Notes: generated from the sequence alone by a model not told the origin. DNA of 64,000 bases from Candidatus Merdivicinus intestinigallinarum (GCA_018713335.1 DVOW01000055.1:1-64000); one strand, 5' to 3'. Shown: positions 1 through 8,973, counted from the stretch's first letter. A program made the numbers and translations.

Positions 1-1
1 C

Positions 2-484
2 TGTATGGTGGACATCGCCAAGTTCTTCCTGGAATTCACCGTGGACGAATCCTGCGGCAAGTGCACTCCCTGCCGCGTCGGCACCAAGCGCCTTTATGAA
101 ATGCTCGACAAGATCACCCGGGGCGAAGGCACCCTGGAGGATCTGGACAAGATGGAAGAACTCTGCTACTACATCAAGAACAACTCCCTGTGCGGCTTAG
201 GTCAGACAGCCCCCAACCCGGTCCTGTCCACTCTCCGCTACTTCCGGGATGAATACATCGCCCACGTTGTGGACAAAAAGTGCCCTGCCGGCGTCTGCAA
301 GCACCTGATGCAGGTCACCATCCTCACCGACAAGTGCAAAGGCTGCACCCTTTGTGCGCGCACCTGCCCGGTCGGCGCAATCGAAGGCTCCGTCAAGGTG
401 CCTCATGTGGTCAACCAGGCCAAGTGCATCAAGTGCGGCGCCTGCATTGAGAAGTGCAAATTCGGCGCCATCGTCAAGAAATAA
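2..484 (+). CDS. hydB: NADH-dependent [FeFe] hydrogenase subunit HydB, 3' end only
   Basis: This is the C-terminal part of the flavin/NAD(H) subunit of a multimeric cytoplasmic [FeFe] hydrogenase (NuoF-like). The reading frame is open to the left edge, so the gene starts outside the window. Counting from the Met at position 5, Cys 17, 20 and 23 ([10 protein letters not shown]) plus Cys 63 (SLCGLG) form the NuoF-type [4Fe-4S] site. An added ferredoxin-like tail carries two CxxCxxCxxxC clusters (Cys 111-121 and 141-151), which is typical of HydB and absent from NuoF. hydA begins 18 bases downstream, so the two are co-transcribed. In the known bifurcating enzymes HydB feeds electrons between NADH, ferredoxin and HydA; bifurcation here is inferred from family and gene order. 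Confidence 0.93.
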   Translation, partial: CMVDIAKFFLEFTVDESCGKCTPCRVGTKRLYEMLDKITRGEGTLEDLDKMEELCYYIKNNSLCGLGQTAPNPVLSTLRYFRDEYIAHVVDKKCPAGVCKHLMQVTILTDKCKGCTLCARTCPVGAIEGSVKVPHVVNQAKCIKCGACIEKCKFGAIVKK

Positions 485-502
485 AGGAGTGTGGCTCTAG
501 TC

Positions 503-2251
503 ATGGAAATGGTCAACCTGAAAGTGAATAACATCCCGGTTTCCGTCGCGCCCGGCACCACCGTCCTGGAAGCCGCGCGTCAGGCCGGGGTTCAAATCCC
601 GACTCTCTGTTACTTAAAAGACATCAACGAAATCGGCGCCTGCCGTATCTGCGTGGTGGAGGTCAAGGGCGCAAAGGGCCTGGTAACCGCCTGCGTGTAC
701 CCTGTCAATGAAGGCATGGAGGTGTTCACCAACACCAAAAAGGTGCGGGACGCCCGCCGGGGCAACCTGGAGCTCCTGCTCTCCTGCCACGACAAAAACT
801 GCCTGGCCTGTGTGAAAAGCGGCCAGTGCGAGTTCCAGAAGCTCTGCAAGGATTACGGCGTAGAGGACGTGGACGCTTACAAAGGCGAACGCATTCAGTA
901 TGAAATCGACGACTCCGCCCCCCACATGATCCGGGACAACAACAAGTGCATCCTCTGCCGCCGCTGCGCCGCCGTCTGCCGCAAATGGCAGGATGTGGGC
1001 GTCATCGGGGCCAACGAGCGCGGATTCAACACCAACATCTCCTGCGCCTTTGAAACCCCTCTGGGTGAAACCTCCTGCATCTCCTGCGGCCAGTGCATCG
1101 TGGCCTGCCCCACCGGCGCTTTGAGCGAAAAAGATCAGACCAAGGAAGTTTGGGACGCTCTGGGCGATCCGGAAAAAGTGGTGCTGGTGCAGACCGCCCC
1201 GGCAACCCGCGTCACCATCGGCGAAGCCTTTGGAATGCCCATCGGCACCAACGCCGAAGGCAAAATGGTTGCGGCCCTCCGCCGTCTGGGCTTTAACAAG
1301 GTGTTTGACACCAACTTCGGCGCGGACCTGACCATCATGGAGGAGGCAAACGAGCTGGTGGAGCGCATCCAGAACGGCGGCACTCTGCCCATGATTACCT
1401 CCTGCTCCCCCGGCTGGATCAAATACTGCGAGCATTACTTCCCGGAATTTATCCCGAACCTCTCCACCTGCAAATCCCCCCAGCAGATGTTCGGCGCTGT
1501 GGCCAAAACCTGGTACGCCAAGCAGATCGGTGTGGACCCCAAGAACATCTTCATGGTTTCCATCATGCCCTGTACCGCCAAGAAATTTGAGGTGGGCCGG
1601 GAAGACCAGTCCGCAGCCGGCGTCCCCGACGTGGACGTGGCTTTGACCACCCGGGAACTGGCCCGAATGATCGAAACCGCCGGTTTGGACTTCACCACCT
1701 TGCCGGATGAGGATTACGATTCTCCTCTGGGCATTGACACCGGCGCCGGCGTCATCTTCGGCGCAACCGGCGGCGTTATGGAAGCCGCCCTCCGCACCGC
1801 GGCCGACTGGCTCACCGGCGGCAGCGCTTCCGGCGACGCTCTGGTTTACAACGATGTCCGCGGCACCGAGGGCATCAAGGAAGCCACCTACAAGATCGGC
1901 GACCTGACCTTAAAAGTTGCCGTCTGCTCCGGCCTGGCCAACGCCAAGAAGGTCCTGCGGGCCGTTAAGGAAGGCAAAGCCGACTATCAGTTTATCGAAG
2001 TCATGGCCTGCCCCGGCGGCTGCGTCAACGGCGGCGGCCAGCCCTTCCAGCCTGCGTCCGTCCGCAACTTTGTGGACCTGAAGGCTCTCCGCGCCAAAGC
2101 CCTTTACAGCACCGACGCTTCCATGGAGCTGCGGAAATCTCACGAAAATCCCGCCATCAAAAAGCTCTATGAGGAATTCCTGGAGAAACCCGGCAGCCAT
2201 GTGGCCCACGAGGTGCTCCACACTTCCTATAAAGCCCGGCCGAAATATTAA
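503..2251 (+). CDS. hydA: [FeFe] hydrogenase catalytic subunit HydA
   Basis: Catalytic subunit that makes or oxidises H2, about 582 aa and cytoplasmic. From the N-terminus it has a plant-type [2Fe-2S] domain (CxxxxGxCRIC near residue 45), a His-ligated [4Fe-4S] site (HDKNCLAC), two ferredoxin clusters (CILCRRCAAVC, CISCGQCIVAC) and the H-cluster domain. The H-cluster motifs are TSCSPGW (L1), MPCTAKK (L2) and EVMACPGGCVNGGGQP (L3). L1 has Ser where the classical clostridial enzyme has a second Cys. The chosen ATG at 503 lies 13 bases after AAGGAG; a GTG at 491 is in frame but sits only 1 base from that site. It follows hydB and is closed by a hairpin terminator. Maturases are not in the window. 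Confidence 0.96.
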   Translation: MEMVNLKVNNIPVSVAPGTTVLEAARQAGVQIPTLCYLKDINEIGACRICVVEVKGAKGLVTACVYPVNEGMEVFTNTKKVRDARRGNLELLLSCHDKNCLACVKSGQCEFQKLCKDYGVEDVDAYKGERIQYEIDDSAPHMIRDNNKCILCRRCAAVCRKWQDVGVIGANERGFNTNISCAFETPLGETSCISCGQCIVACPTGALSEKDQTKEVWDALGDPEKVVLVQTAPATRVTIGEAFGMPIGTNAEGKMVAALRRLGFNKVFDTNFGADLTIMEEANELVERIQNGGTLPMITSCSPGWIKYCEHYFPEFIPNLSTCKSPQQMFGAVAKTWYAKQIGVDPKNIFMVSIMPCTAKKFEVGREDQSAAGVPDVDVALTTRELARMIETAGLDFTTLPDEDYDSPLGIDTGAGVIFGATGGVMEAALRTAADWLTGGSASGDALVYNDVRGTEGIKEATYKIGDLTLKVAVCSGLANAKKVLRAVKEGKADYQFIEVMACPGGCVNGGGQPFQPASVRNFVDLKALRAKALYSTDASMELRKSHENPAIKKLYEEFLEKPGSHVAHEVLHTSYKARPKY

Positions 2252-2265
2252 ATCTCTCAAAAAAG

Positions 2266-2296
2266 TGGGCATCCCTTGCGGGGTGCCCATTTTTAT
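2266..2296 (+). terminator. Rho-independent terminator after hydA
   Basis: GGGCATCCC, a four-base loop, then GGGGTGCCC and a T-run. It lies 14 bases after the hydA stop and separates the hydrogenase operon from the thioesterase gene. Confidence 0.85.
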
Positions 2297-2326
2297 CCAT
2301 TCAGATCAACAGGAGAACGCAGAAAT

Positions 2327-2809
2327 ATGAGACAAATTAACCCCCAGCACATCGACGCACTGTTAAAACTAATTAACAGCAGCCCTTATTTCCGGCTTTT
2401 GAATATCCGCGTCTGCGAACTGCGGGAGGGCTATTCCAAAATCCAAGTCAATCTGGAGCAGAAGCACCTGAACCCCTTTGGCAGTGCCCATGGCGGCGTT
2501 TATGCCTCCGCCATCGACACCGCCGCTTATTGGGCGGCATACTGCGGCATGGACGAGGACGCGGGCTTTACCTCCATCGACCTGTCCGTCAGCAATCTGG
2601 CTATGGTTCAGACGGGGCTTATCACCGCGGAGGGTCATGCCATTAAAACCGGCCGGAGCCTCTGCCTGTGCGAGGCCGCGGCTGCCGACGAAAACGGCCG
2701 GCTCCTGGCCCACGGCACATCCAAGCTCATGGTTCTTCAGGGAAAACAGTCGGTTGCCGACGCCATCCGGGCCATGGGCGCGCCGGCCCTGCCGGAAAAA
2801 TTCCTGTAA
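2327..2809 (+). CDS. PaaI-family (hotdog) acyl-CoA thioesterase
   Basis: A 160-aa protein of usual length for small hotdog-fold thioesterases, which hydrolyse acyl- or aryl-CoA thioesters in the cytoplasm. The segment HLNPFGSAHGGVYASAID (about residues 47-64) matches the family core, in which a conserved N/H-P-x-G-x-x-HGG stretch forms the active site; the FTSIDLSVSNL strand follows. ATG 2327 is chosen because AGGAG lies 11-12 bases upstream; the longer in-frame extension runs back through the hydA terminator and is not credible. A NUDIX gene follows 18 bases later, so the two probably share a transcript. The natural substrate cannot be read from the sequence. Confidence 0.85.
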   Translation: MRQINPQHIDALLKLINSSPYFRLLNIRVCELREGYSKIQVNLEQKHLNPFGSAHGGVYASAIDTAAYWAAYCGMDEDAGFTSIDLSVSNLAMVQTGLITAEGHAIKTGRSLCLCEAAAADENGRLLAHGTSKLMVLQGKQSVADAIRAMGAPALPEKFL

Positions 2810-2827
2810 ATCCAACGGAGGAAGGCT

Positions 2828-3244
2828 ATGACCAGTAAAATCTACCCTTTCGGCTCCCTGAAGCAGTACAAATATGCCCTGATTCTTTCCGAATATCAGG
2901 GAAAAATTCTGCTGAGCCGCCACAAGGAGCGTTCCACCTGGGAAACCCAGGGCGGACACATTGAACCCGGCGAACAGCCCCTGGATGCCGCCAAAAGGGA
3001 ACTTTTCGAGGAATCCGGGGCCGTGGACTTTACCTTAACGCCGCTGTGCGACTGCCGGGCCGGGGAGGAAGAAACCGATGATTGGGACAACGGCATCGCC
3101 TACCGGGCTGTGATCCGGAAGCTTGGGCCTTTGCCTGAAAGCGAAATGGCGGAGGTGCAGCAGTTTGATACACTTCCGGAAAACCTGACCTATCCGGCCA
3201 TTGTTTCTTCTCTTTTCCAAGCTCTGCAAAAAACAGATTTTTAA
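2828..3244 (+). CDS. NUDIX hydrolase
   Basis: A 138-aa NUDIX pyrophosphohydrolase. The NUDIX box is complete: GGHIEPGEQPLDAAKRELFE continuing to ESGA, matching GX5EX7REUXEEXGU with the metal-binding glutamates present (about residues 42-64). The start has GGAGGAAGGCT just upstream. It is the second gene after the PaaI thioesterase. NUDIX enzymes act on nucleoside diphosphate derivatives; nothing in the sequence narrows the substrate. The arrangement YKYALILSEYQGKILLSRHK near the N-terminus resembles general housekeeping NUDIX proteins. Confidence 0.85.
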   Translation: MTSKIYPFGSLKQYKYALILSEYQGKILLSRHKERSTWETQGGHIEPGEQPLDAAKRELFEESGAVDFTLTPLCDCRAGEEETDDWDNGIAYRAVIRKLGPLPESEMAEVQQFDTLPENLTYPAIVSSLFQALQKTDF

Positions 3245-3261
3245 CGCAGCCGAAAAAACGG

Positions 3262-3306
3262 GACGTAAAATCCATCCTCATCAATCAGCGTGGATTTTGT
3301 CGTTTT
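3262..3306 (+). terminator. Probable terminator after the NUDIX gene
   Basis: AAAATCCA (3267-3274) pairs with TGGATTTT (3291-3298), extended by GAC/GTC across a two-base bulge, followed by a short T-rich stretch. The loop is long (16 bases), so confidence is moderate. Confidence 0.5.
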
Positions 3307-3348
3307 CTGCAATATTTTGTGGGTCATGGAAAATTTACCCGCAATCCC

Positions 3349-3377
3349 TTGTAAAAAATGGAGATGTGGAGTATAAT
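3349..3377 (+). promoter_or_regulatory. Sigma-A-type promoter of tldD-tldE
   Basis: TTGTAA, 17-base spacer, perfect TATAAT. The expected transcript start near 3384 leaves a leader of about 50 bases before the GTG start of tldD. Confidence 0.8.
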
Positions 3378-3434
3378 AAAGCCGTACATTGTGTATCAGA
3401 TCCGGCAAAGCCGGAAGAAAGGTGGGATTTTTTC

Positions 3435-4814
3435 GTGTTATCCCGTGAATTGTTGAGCATCGTCCTGCAAAAAGCCGTGTCCACCGGCGCGGATTTTGCG
3501 GAAGTGTTTGCCGAACATACCAAATCCAACGTCATGACCATGATTGACGGAAAAATCGATTCCATTACCGACAACTATCTTTCCGGTGTGGGCATCCGGG
3601 TTTACAAGGACCTGAAGAGCGCCTACGCCTCTACCAGCGATATTTCTCGGGAAGGACTGCTGCGCTGCGCGGAAAACGCGGCCCAGGCCATTGCCAGCGG
3701 CTCCGCTAACCGGGACATCGTCCTGACGGAACGGCTGTTTGGGGACGTCCATCCGGTGAAAATCGTTCCCGGCACTGTGAAAAACGCGGTAAAAGCGGAC
3801 ATTATCCGTTCCGCTTATGCCGCAGCCAAGGATTACCATGAGGAGATCGCCCAGGTGCAGGCAAGCCTTTTAGACATCGACCACAACATCCTCATTGCCA
3901 ACACCGAGGGCCTGTACACCCAGGACCGGCAGATCCGCACCCGCCTGACGGTCAACGCCGTAGCCAGCAGCGGCACGGAAAACCAGTCCGGCACCCAGGG
4001 TCCCGGCCGCCGCATGGGCTTAGAAATGTTCGATGAAATCGACCCGGCCAACGCCGGCAGAGAAGCGGCCCGCCAGGCGGTCACCATGCTCCACGCCGGT
4101 TACTGCCCCGCCGGGAAAATGACGGTAGCCATTGAAAACGGCTTCGGCGGCGTTATTTTCCACGAAGCCTGCGGCCATTCCCTGGAAGCCACTTCGGTTG
4201 CTATGGGCAAGAGCCAGTTCGTGGATAAGCTGGGCCAGCAGATCGCCAATCCCAAAGTCACCGCCATTGACGACGGCACGATCCCCGGGGCATGGGGCTC
4301 CATAAACATTGACGACGAGGGCCATCCTTCTCAGCGGAATGTCCTCATTGAAAACGGCATCCTCAAAACCTACCTCATTGACCGCTTAAACGGCAAGCGG
4401 ATGGGCATGGCCTCCACCGGCAGCGCAAGACGGCAGAGTTACCTGTACGAGCCCACCTCCCGCATGACCAACACCTTTATCGCAAACGGCTCCGACGACA
4501 ACGAGGAAATCATTCGTTCCATGGATTACGGCCTTTACTGCAAGCAGATGGGCGGCGGTTCCGTGAACCCGGTCACCGGGGAATTCAACTTTGCCGTCAC
4601 CGAGGGCTATCTGGTCCGCAAGGGCGAGATCTGCGAGCCGGTCCGGGGGGCCAGCTTAATCGGCAAAGGCAGCGAGATCCTCATGAACATTGACATGGTG
4701 GGCAAAAACCTGGACTGCGGCCAGGGTATGTGCGGTTCTTTAAGCGGTTCCATCCCCACCAATGTGGGACAGCCCCTGATCCGGGTATCGTCCATTACCG
4801 TCGGCGGACGTTAA
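3435..4814 (+). CDS. tldD: TldD-type metalloprotease subunit
   Basis: A 459-aa cytoplasmic protein of normal TldD length. The catalytic zinc motif is HEACGH (H243, E244, H248). In characterised cases TldD pairs with TldE (PmbA) to unfold and cleave leader peptides or flexible protein segments, for example in microcin B17 maturation and CcdA degradation. TldE follows 12 bases downstream, so both halves of the heterodimer are present. The GTG start at 3435 is chosen because GAAAGGTGGGA precedes it and the promoter lies at 3349-3377; a longer in-frame extension to 3201 would overlap the NUDIX gene and include the promoter. No RiPP precursor was seen next to it, so the substrate is open. Confidence 0.93.
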   Translation: MLSRELLSIVLQKAVSTGADFAEVFAEHTKSNVMTMIDGKIDSITDNYLSGVGIRVYKDLKSAYASTSDISREGLLRCAENAAQAIASGSANRDIVLTERLFGDVHPVKIVPGTVKNAVKADIIRSAYAAAKDYHEEIAQVQASLLDIDHNILIANTEGLYTQDRQIRTRLTVNAVASSGTENQSGTQGPGRRMGLEMFDEIDPANAGREAARQAVTMLHAGYCPAGKMTVAIENGFGGVIFHEACGHSLEATSVAMGKSQFVDKLGQQIANPKVTAIDDGTIPGAWGSINIDDEGHPSQRNVLIENGILKTYLIDRLNGKRMGMASTGSARRQSYLYEPTSRMTNTFIANGSDDNEEIIRSMDYGLYCKQMGGGSVNPVTGEFNFAVTEGYLVRKGEICEPVRGASLIGKGSEILMNIDMVGKNLDCGQGMCGSLSGSIPTNVGQPLIRVSSITVGGR

Positions 4815-4826
4815 GGAGGTTTTACC

Positions 4827-6173
4827 ATGACTTACGAACTTTTCAAGGAAGCGGTCTTTCAAGCGGCCAAGAACCTGGGCCTGACAGACTATGAGCTTTA
4901 TTACATGAACGGCGAGAGCATCTCCGTCAGCGCCCACCAGCGGGAGATCAACCGGTTCGACAACAGCGTTGCCGGGGGCACCTGCTTCCGGTGCATCGCA
5001 GACGGCAAAATGGGCTACGCCTCCACGGAACTCCTGGATGAGGAGCAGGCGAAAGCCATTGTGGAACGGGCCATGGAGAACGCACGGACCATTGAAAACA
5101 CCGACCAGGTGTTCATCCACCCCGCCGGGGACACCTACCGGGAAACCGGCGATCAGGATCTCCCGCTTCCCTCGGCGGAAGCCATGATCCCCTTTGTTTT
5201 GGACTGCCAGTCCAAGGCCTATGACGCCGATCCTCGGGTCTGCGACGGCACTTCCAGCCAGTTCGTGGCGGAACGGGTTGTCACCCGTCTGAGCAATTCC
5301 AAAGGTCTGGATCTTCAGAATGTCACCAGCTTCCAGGCCGGCGTCGTTGGGGCTGTTCTGGAACAGGACGGCCAGCGCTACAACAGCTACGACTACCGGA
5401 TGGGCACCCTGTCCCAGGTGAGCCGGAAGGAGCTGGCCCAGAGCGCGGTGGAAAAAGCCGCCGCTACCATTGGTGCAGAAGTGGCGCAGAGTGGGAAATA
5501 CTCCATTGTTTTGGACCCGGAGGTTATGGCCGACCTGCTGGCTATTTTCTGCCCGGTATTCTCCGCCGACCAGGCCCAGAAAGGACTGTCTTTGCTGAAA
5601 GGCCGGGAAGGGCAGGAAGTCGCTGCCCCCTGCGTCACGCTGATCGACGATCCCTTTTATCCCGGATGCACGGTACAAGCCGGGTTCGACGGGGAAGGCG
5701 TGGCCACTTATACCAAGTCCATTATTGAAAACGGCACCTTGCGCACCCTGCTGTACAACCTGAAGACCGCGGCCAAGGCCGGGATCAAGAGCACCGGCAA
5801 CGCTTACAAGGCCAGCTATGCCTCCAATGTTTCCGTTGCGCCCTACAGCTTTTACCTGAAGCCCGGCGAACTTTCTCAGGAAGAGCTGTTTGCAAAGGCC
5901 GGGAACGGCATCTATCTGACGGAAATCAACGGCGGCCACGCGGGCGCCAACGCAGTGACCGGGGACTTCTCCCTGCAAAGCGCCGGATTCCTCATTGAAG
6001 ACGGCAAAAAAGGGAAATCCGTCCGGGGCTTTACTGTGGCGGGCAATTTCTTTGAACTGCTGAAATCCATTGAACTGGTGGGCAGCGACCTGCATTTTGA
6101 AATGCCCTCCGGCTGCACGGTATTCGGTTCCCCCTCCGTTCTGGTGAAAGAACTTTCCGTTGCCGGCAAATAA
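4827..6173 (+). CDS. tldE: TldE/PmbA metalloprotease partner
   Basis: A 448-aa PmbA/TldE family protein, the non-zinc half of the TldD-TldE protease. It shares the family fold but lacks the HExxxH motif, as expected. Conserved features include NGESISVSAHQREINRFD near residue 28, ATYTKSIIENGTLRTLLYNL in the middle, and GDFSLQSAGFLIEDGK near the C-terminus. GGAGG lies 7-8 bases before the ATG. The stop codon is followed directly by the hairpin array at 6173-6480, with no classical terminator seen. Confidence 0.92.
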   Translation: MTYELFKEAVFQAAKNLGLTDYELYYMNGESISVSAHQREINRFDNSVAGGTCFRCIADGKMGYASTELLDEEQAKAIVERAMENARTIENTDQVFIHPAGDTYRETGDQDLPLPSAEAMIPFVLDCQSKAYDADPRVCDGTSSQFVAERVVTRLSNSKGLDLQNVTSFQAGVVGAVLEQDGQRYNSYDYRMGTLSQVSRKELAQSAVEKAAATIGAEVAQSGKYSIVLDPEVMADLLAIFCPVFSADQAQKGLSLLKGREGQEVAAPCVTLIDDPFYPGCTVQAGFDGEGVATYTKSIIENGTLRTLLYNLKTAAKAGIKSTGNAYKASYASNVSVAPYSFYLKPGELSQEELFAKAGNGIYLTEINGGHAGANAVTGDFSLQSAGFLIEDGKKGKSVRGFTVAGNFFELLKSIELVGSDLHFEMPSGCTVFGSPSVLVKELSVAGK

Positions 6174-6600
6174 ATTCGACGCGGCCGTGGTACGTTTATC
6201 TAACCGCTGGACGGCGAAAAGATTCGCCGTATTGATGGGGTTTCATTTTCTTTCGATAGAGAAAAAGAAAAGTTTTACTCGATTTTTTTCAAAAAATCGC
6301 GGGGTTGAGGGGCAGCGCCCCCATCGTTTTCCGCAGAAAACGAAATCCCTATACTCAAAAAGATCAGGAGGGGAGGCCAAATAGTCCGGTGGACTGTTTG
6401 GCCGTGGGGAACCCTATCAAGGGGTTCCCCGCATAAAAACATTTCGGGAAATTTGGCGGGACGGGAAACCCGTCCCCTACGAATTCTCTTTTCCGTTGGG
6501 ATTTATATAAAATCGCGGGAAATCGGTGCCGAAAACGGCGGTTCACCCCGCCGTTCATAAACCCAACGCCCCCGGGAAAAATTCTGGCAATTGGCATAAC
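6173..6600. repeat. Intergenic array of short hairpins (array 1)
   Basis: There is no credible gene in this 430-base stretch. It holds a row of perfect or near-perfect inverted repeats: 6211-6230 (ACGGCGAA/TTCGCCGT), 6280-6299 (CGATTTTTT/AAAAAATCG), 6309-6321 (GGGGC/GCCCC), 6324-6343 (TCGTTTTC/GAAAACGA), 6375-6403 (13-bp arms with one mismatch), 6406-6430 (GGGGAACCC/GGGTTCCCC) and 6458-6476 (GGGACGGG/CCCGTCCC followed by CTAC). Its left edge, AATTCGACGCGGCC at 6173-6186, recurs inverted in the array near 47.9 kb. It lies between convergent tldE and serA. Confidence 0.7.
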
Positions 6601-6610
6601 ATCTGAAAAC

Positions 6611-6653
6611 AAAAAGGCATCCCCCATCCAATCGTGATGGAGGATGCTTTTTT
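6611..6653 (-). terminator. Bidirectional terminator after serA
   Basis: GGCATCCcccATC pairs with GATggAGGATGC around a short loop, flanked by an A-run on the left and a T-run on the right. It can stop transcripts on both strands, chiefly the serC-serA transcript that ends at 6667. Confidence 0.8.
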
Positions 6654-6666
6654 CGTTGTAATCAGT

Positions 6667-7830
6667 TTACAGTACCCGCACCTTGATGACGTCCGGAACG
6701 GCGGCCAATTTTTCCGCCATGGAGACGTCCATGTTTTGGGCCAGATTCATGATGGTGTATGCATAATCCTTCTTGGAATCGTTAATCATATTCTCGATGT
6801 TATAACCTTCTTCAGAAAGGACCGCCGCCATCTTGGACAGCATGCCGCTGACATTCTTATGGATGATGCAAAGCCGCCCGGCCTTGCCCATGGGAAGGTT
6901 CAGGGAGGGCAGATTGACGGAATTTGTAATGTTGCCGGTTTCCAGGTACTCCATCAGCTCATCCGCCGCCATCATGGCGCAGTTGTCCTCGGATTCCGGG
7001 GTGGACGCGCCCAGATGAGGCAGAGCCACCACGCCTTTGTGCCCAAGCAATGCGTCGTCGGCGAAATCGGTGACATAGACCTTCACCTGCTTCTCGTCCA
7101 AAGCCGCCAGCATATCGGCGGACTCCACCAGTTCGCCCCGGGCGAAGTTGAGGATGCGGACGCCGGTTTTCATCATCTGGATGGAGGAGGCGTTGATCAT
7201 CCCCTTGGTTTCCGAGGTACAGGGCAGGTGCAGGGTGATATAATCGCAGGTTTCGTAAACTTCCTTTAAGGATTTTGCGTGGATAATGGCCCGGTCCATG
7301 CCCCAAGCGGCATCTACGCTGATGTAAGGGTCATACCCGTAAACCTTCATCCCCAAAGCGGCGGCGGCGTTGGCCACCTGGGCCCCGATGGCCCCCAGGC
7401 CGATGACACCCAGGGATTTCCCCAGGATTTCCGGCCCCACAAACTGGCTCTTGCCTTTTTCCACCAGCTTGGGCACTTCCTCGCCTTTGCCTTTTAAGGT
7501 GGCCATCCACTCCATGGCGGGCTGGATTTTTCGGGAGGACATGAACAGCCCCAGCAGTACCAGCTCTTTTACCGCGTTGGCGTTGGCGCCGGGGGTGTTG
7601 AACACCACAACCCCCGCCTGGGAGCATTTGTCCAGGGGGATATTGTTGACGCCGGCCCCGGCCCGGGCGATGGCCTTCACATTGTCCCCCAGCTCCATAT
7701 CGTGCATGGATGCCGAACGGACCAAAATGGCGTCGGGGTTTTCCAAATCGTCGCCCCAGGTGTACTGGGTCCGGTCAAAACGCTCCAGGCCCAGAGGGGA
7801 AATTTTATTCAATGTTTGGATGCGGTACAT
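6667..7830 (-). CDS. serA: D-3-phosphoglycerate dehydrogenase
   Basis: First step of serine synthesis: oxidises 3-phosphoglycerate to 3-phosphohydroxypyruvate with NAD+. The 387-aa protein has a catalytic D-isomer-specific 2-hydroxyacid dehydrogenase domain, the NAD-binding GLGAIG motif (about residue 145) followed by YGYDPY, and the HLP segment with nearby catalytic Arg/Glu/His region (LPHLGASTPESE). The last 75 residues (GRLCIIHKNVSGMLSKMAAV) form an ACT domain, which in the family gives serine feedback control. It is the second gene of serC-serA, 27 bases after serC. Length fits the short type of SerA with an ACT domain. Confidence 0.93.
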   Translation of the reverse strand: MYRIQTLNKISPLGLERFDRTQYTWGDDLENPDAILVRSASMHDMELGDNVKAIARAGAGVNNIPLDKCSQAGVVVFNTPGANANAVKELVLLGLFMSSRKIQPAMEWMATLKGKGEEVPKLVEKGKSQFVGPEILGKSLGVIGLGAIGAQVANAAAALGMKVYGYDPYISVDAAWGMDRAIIHAKSLKEVYETCDYITLHLPCTSETKGMINASSIQMMKTGVRILNFARGELVESADMLAALDEKQVKVYVTDFADDALLGHKGVVALPHLGASTPESEDNCAMMAADELMEYLETGNITNSVNLPSLNLPMGKAGRLCIIHKNVSGMLSKMAAVLSEEGYNIENMINDSKKDYAYTIMNLAQNMDVSMAEKLAAVPDVIKVRVL

Positions 7831-7857
7831 GGCGCATCCTCCTTTCTCATGATAAAA

Positions 7858-8943
7858 TTACAGGTGGGCGGCCTCAAATTCCTTCATAAAGGCAACCAGC
7901 TTCTCCACGCCTTCCACAGGCATGGCGTTGTAAATGGAAGCCCGCATACCGCCCACAGTGCGGTGGCCCTTCAGGTTGACAAACCCGGCGGCCGAAGCGG
8001 CTTTGACAAATTCCGCGTCCAGTTCCTCATTGCCGGTGACAAAGGGGATGTTCATCAAAGAACGGTATTTCTTTTCCACAGTCCCTTTGAACAGCTTGGA
8101 GGAATCCAGGTAATCGTACAGAAGGGCGGCCTTCTTCTCGTTGATCTTTTTCATTTCCCCAAGGCCGCCAATGTCGTTTTTGATCCATTCCAGCACCAGC
8201 TTGCAGATGTAGATGGCGTAAGTGGGCGGGGTGTTGTACATGGAGCCGTTTTCCGCGTGGATCTTGTAGGTGAACATGGTGGGGGTGCCTTCCCGGGGTT
8301 CACCAATCAAATCCTTGCGGATAATCACTACCGTCAATCCCGCAGGCCCCATGTTCTTCTGAGCGCCGGCGTAAATCAGGCCGAATTTTCTCACGTCGAT
8401 GGGCTCGGACAGGATGCAGGAGCTCATGTCCGCCACCAGGGGCACATCCCCGGTGTCCGGCAGTTCCACAAAACGGGTGCCGTAAATGGTGTTGTTATAG
8501 CAGATATGGAAATAATCCGCGTTTTTATCAAAGGTTTCCGGGTCAAGCTCCGGGATGTAAGTGAAGGTTTTATCCGCCGAGGACGCCACTTCCCGGGCTT
8601 TGATGAGCTTTTTCGCCTCGGAGTAGGCCTTTTTGCCCCACTGACCGGTAATGACGAAATCCGCGCTGCCGGATTTGGTGGCCATGTTCAGGGGCACCAT
8701 GGCGAACTGGGAGGAAGCGCCCCCCTGCAAAAAGAGGATCTCATAATCCTCCGGGATATTCAAAACCTCCCGAAGCAGGGATGAGCAGGAGTCGATAATT
8801 GCCTGATAGGTTTTTGACCGGTGGGACATTTCCATAACCGACTGGCCGCTGCCCTGATAGTCCAGCATTTCTTCCGCCGCTTTTTTCAAAACGGATTCCG
8901 GCAGCATGGATGGCCCTGCGCTGAAATTATACACTCTGCTCAT
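7858..8943 (-). CDS. serC: Phosphoserine aminotransferase
   Basis: Second step of serine synthesis: converts 3-phosphohydroxypyruvate plus glutamate to phosphoserine and 2-oxoglutarate; PLP enzyme, cytoplasmic. The 361-aa protein starts MSRVYNFSAGPSMLP, the family signature, has LFLQGGASSQFAMVP at the phosphate-binding region and the PLP lysine in AGAQKNMGPAGL. ATG 8943 is chosen because GGAGGG sits 8 bases upstream; a TTG 15 bases earlier overlaps that site. It leads the serC-serA operon and has a strong promoter at 9011-9039. A phosphoserine phosphatase (SerB) is not next to it. Confidence 0.94.
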   Translation of the reverse strand: MSRVYNFSAGPSMLPESVLKKAAEEMLDYQGSGQSVMEMSHRSKTYQAIIDSCSSLLREVLNIPEDYEILFLQGGASSQFAMVPLNMATKSGSADFVITGQWGKKAYSEAKKLIKAREVASSADKTFTYIPELDPETFDKNADYFHICYNNTIYGTRFVELPDTGDVPLVADMSSCILSEPIDVRKFGLIYAGAQKNMGPAGLTVVIIRKDLIGEPREGTPTMFTYKIHAENGSMYNTPPTYAIYICKLVLEWIKNDIGGLGEMKKINEKKAALLYDYLDSSKLFKGTVEKKYRSLMNIPFVTGNEELDAEFVKAASAAGFVNLKGHRTVGGMRASIYNAMPVEGVEKLVAFMKEFEAAHL

Positions 8944-8973
8944 TGATTTTCCCTCCAAAATGATTTGATAAAA

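Noticed and set aside
4740..6095. Long antisense open frame opposite tldE (451 codons)
   Set aside because: It mirrors the codon pattern of tldE, has no ribosome site or family motif, and is a shadow of the high-GC gene; the same holds for other long antisense frames such as opposite addB, gpmI and the M23 gene.
6160..6384. Small plus-strand ORF covering array 1
   Set aside because: It runs through several hairpins, has no ribosome site and no coding-like composition.
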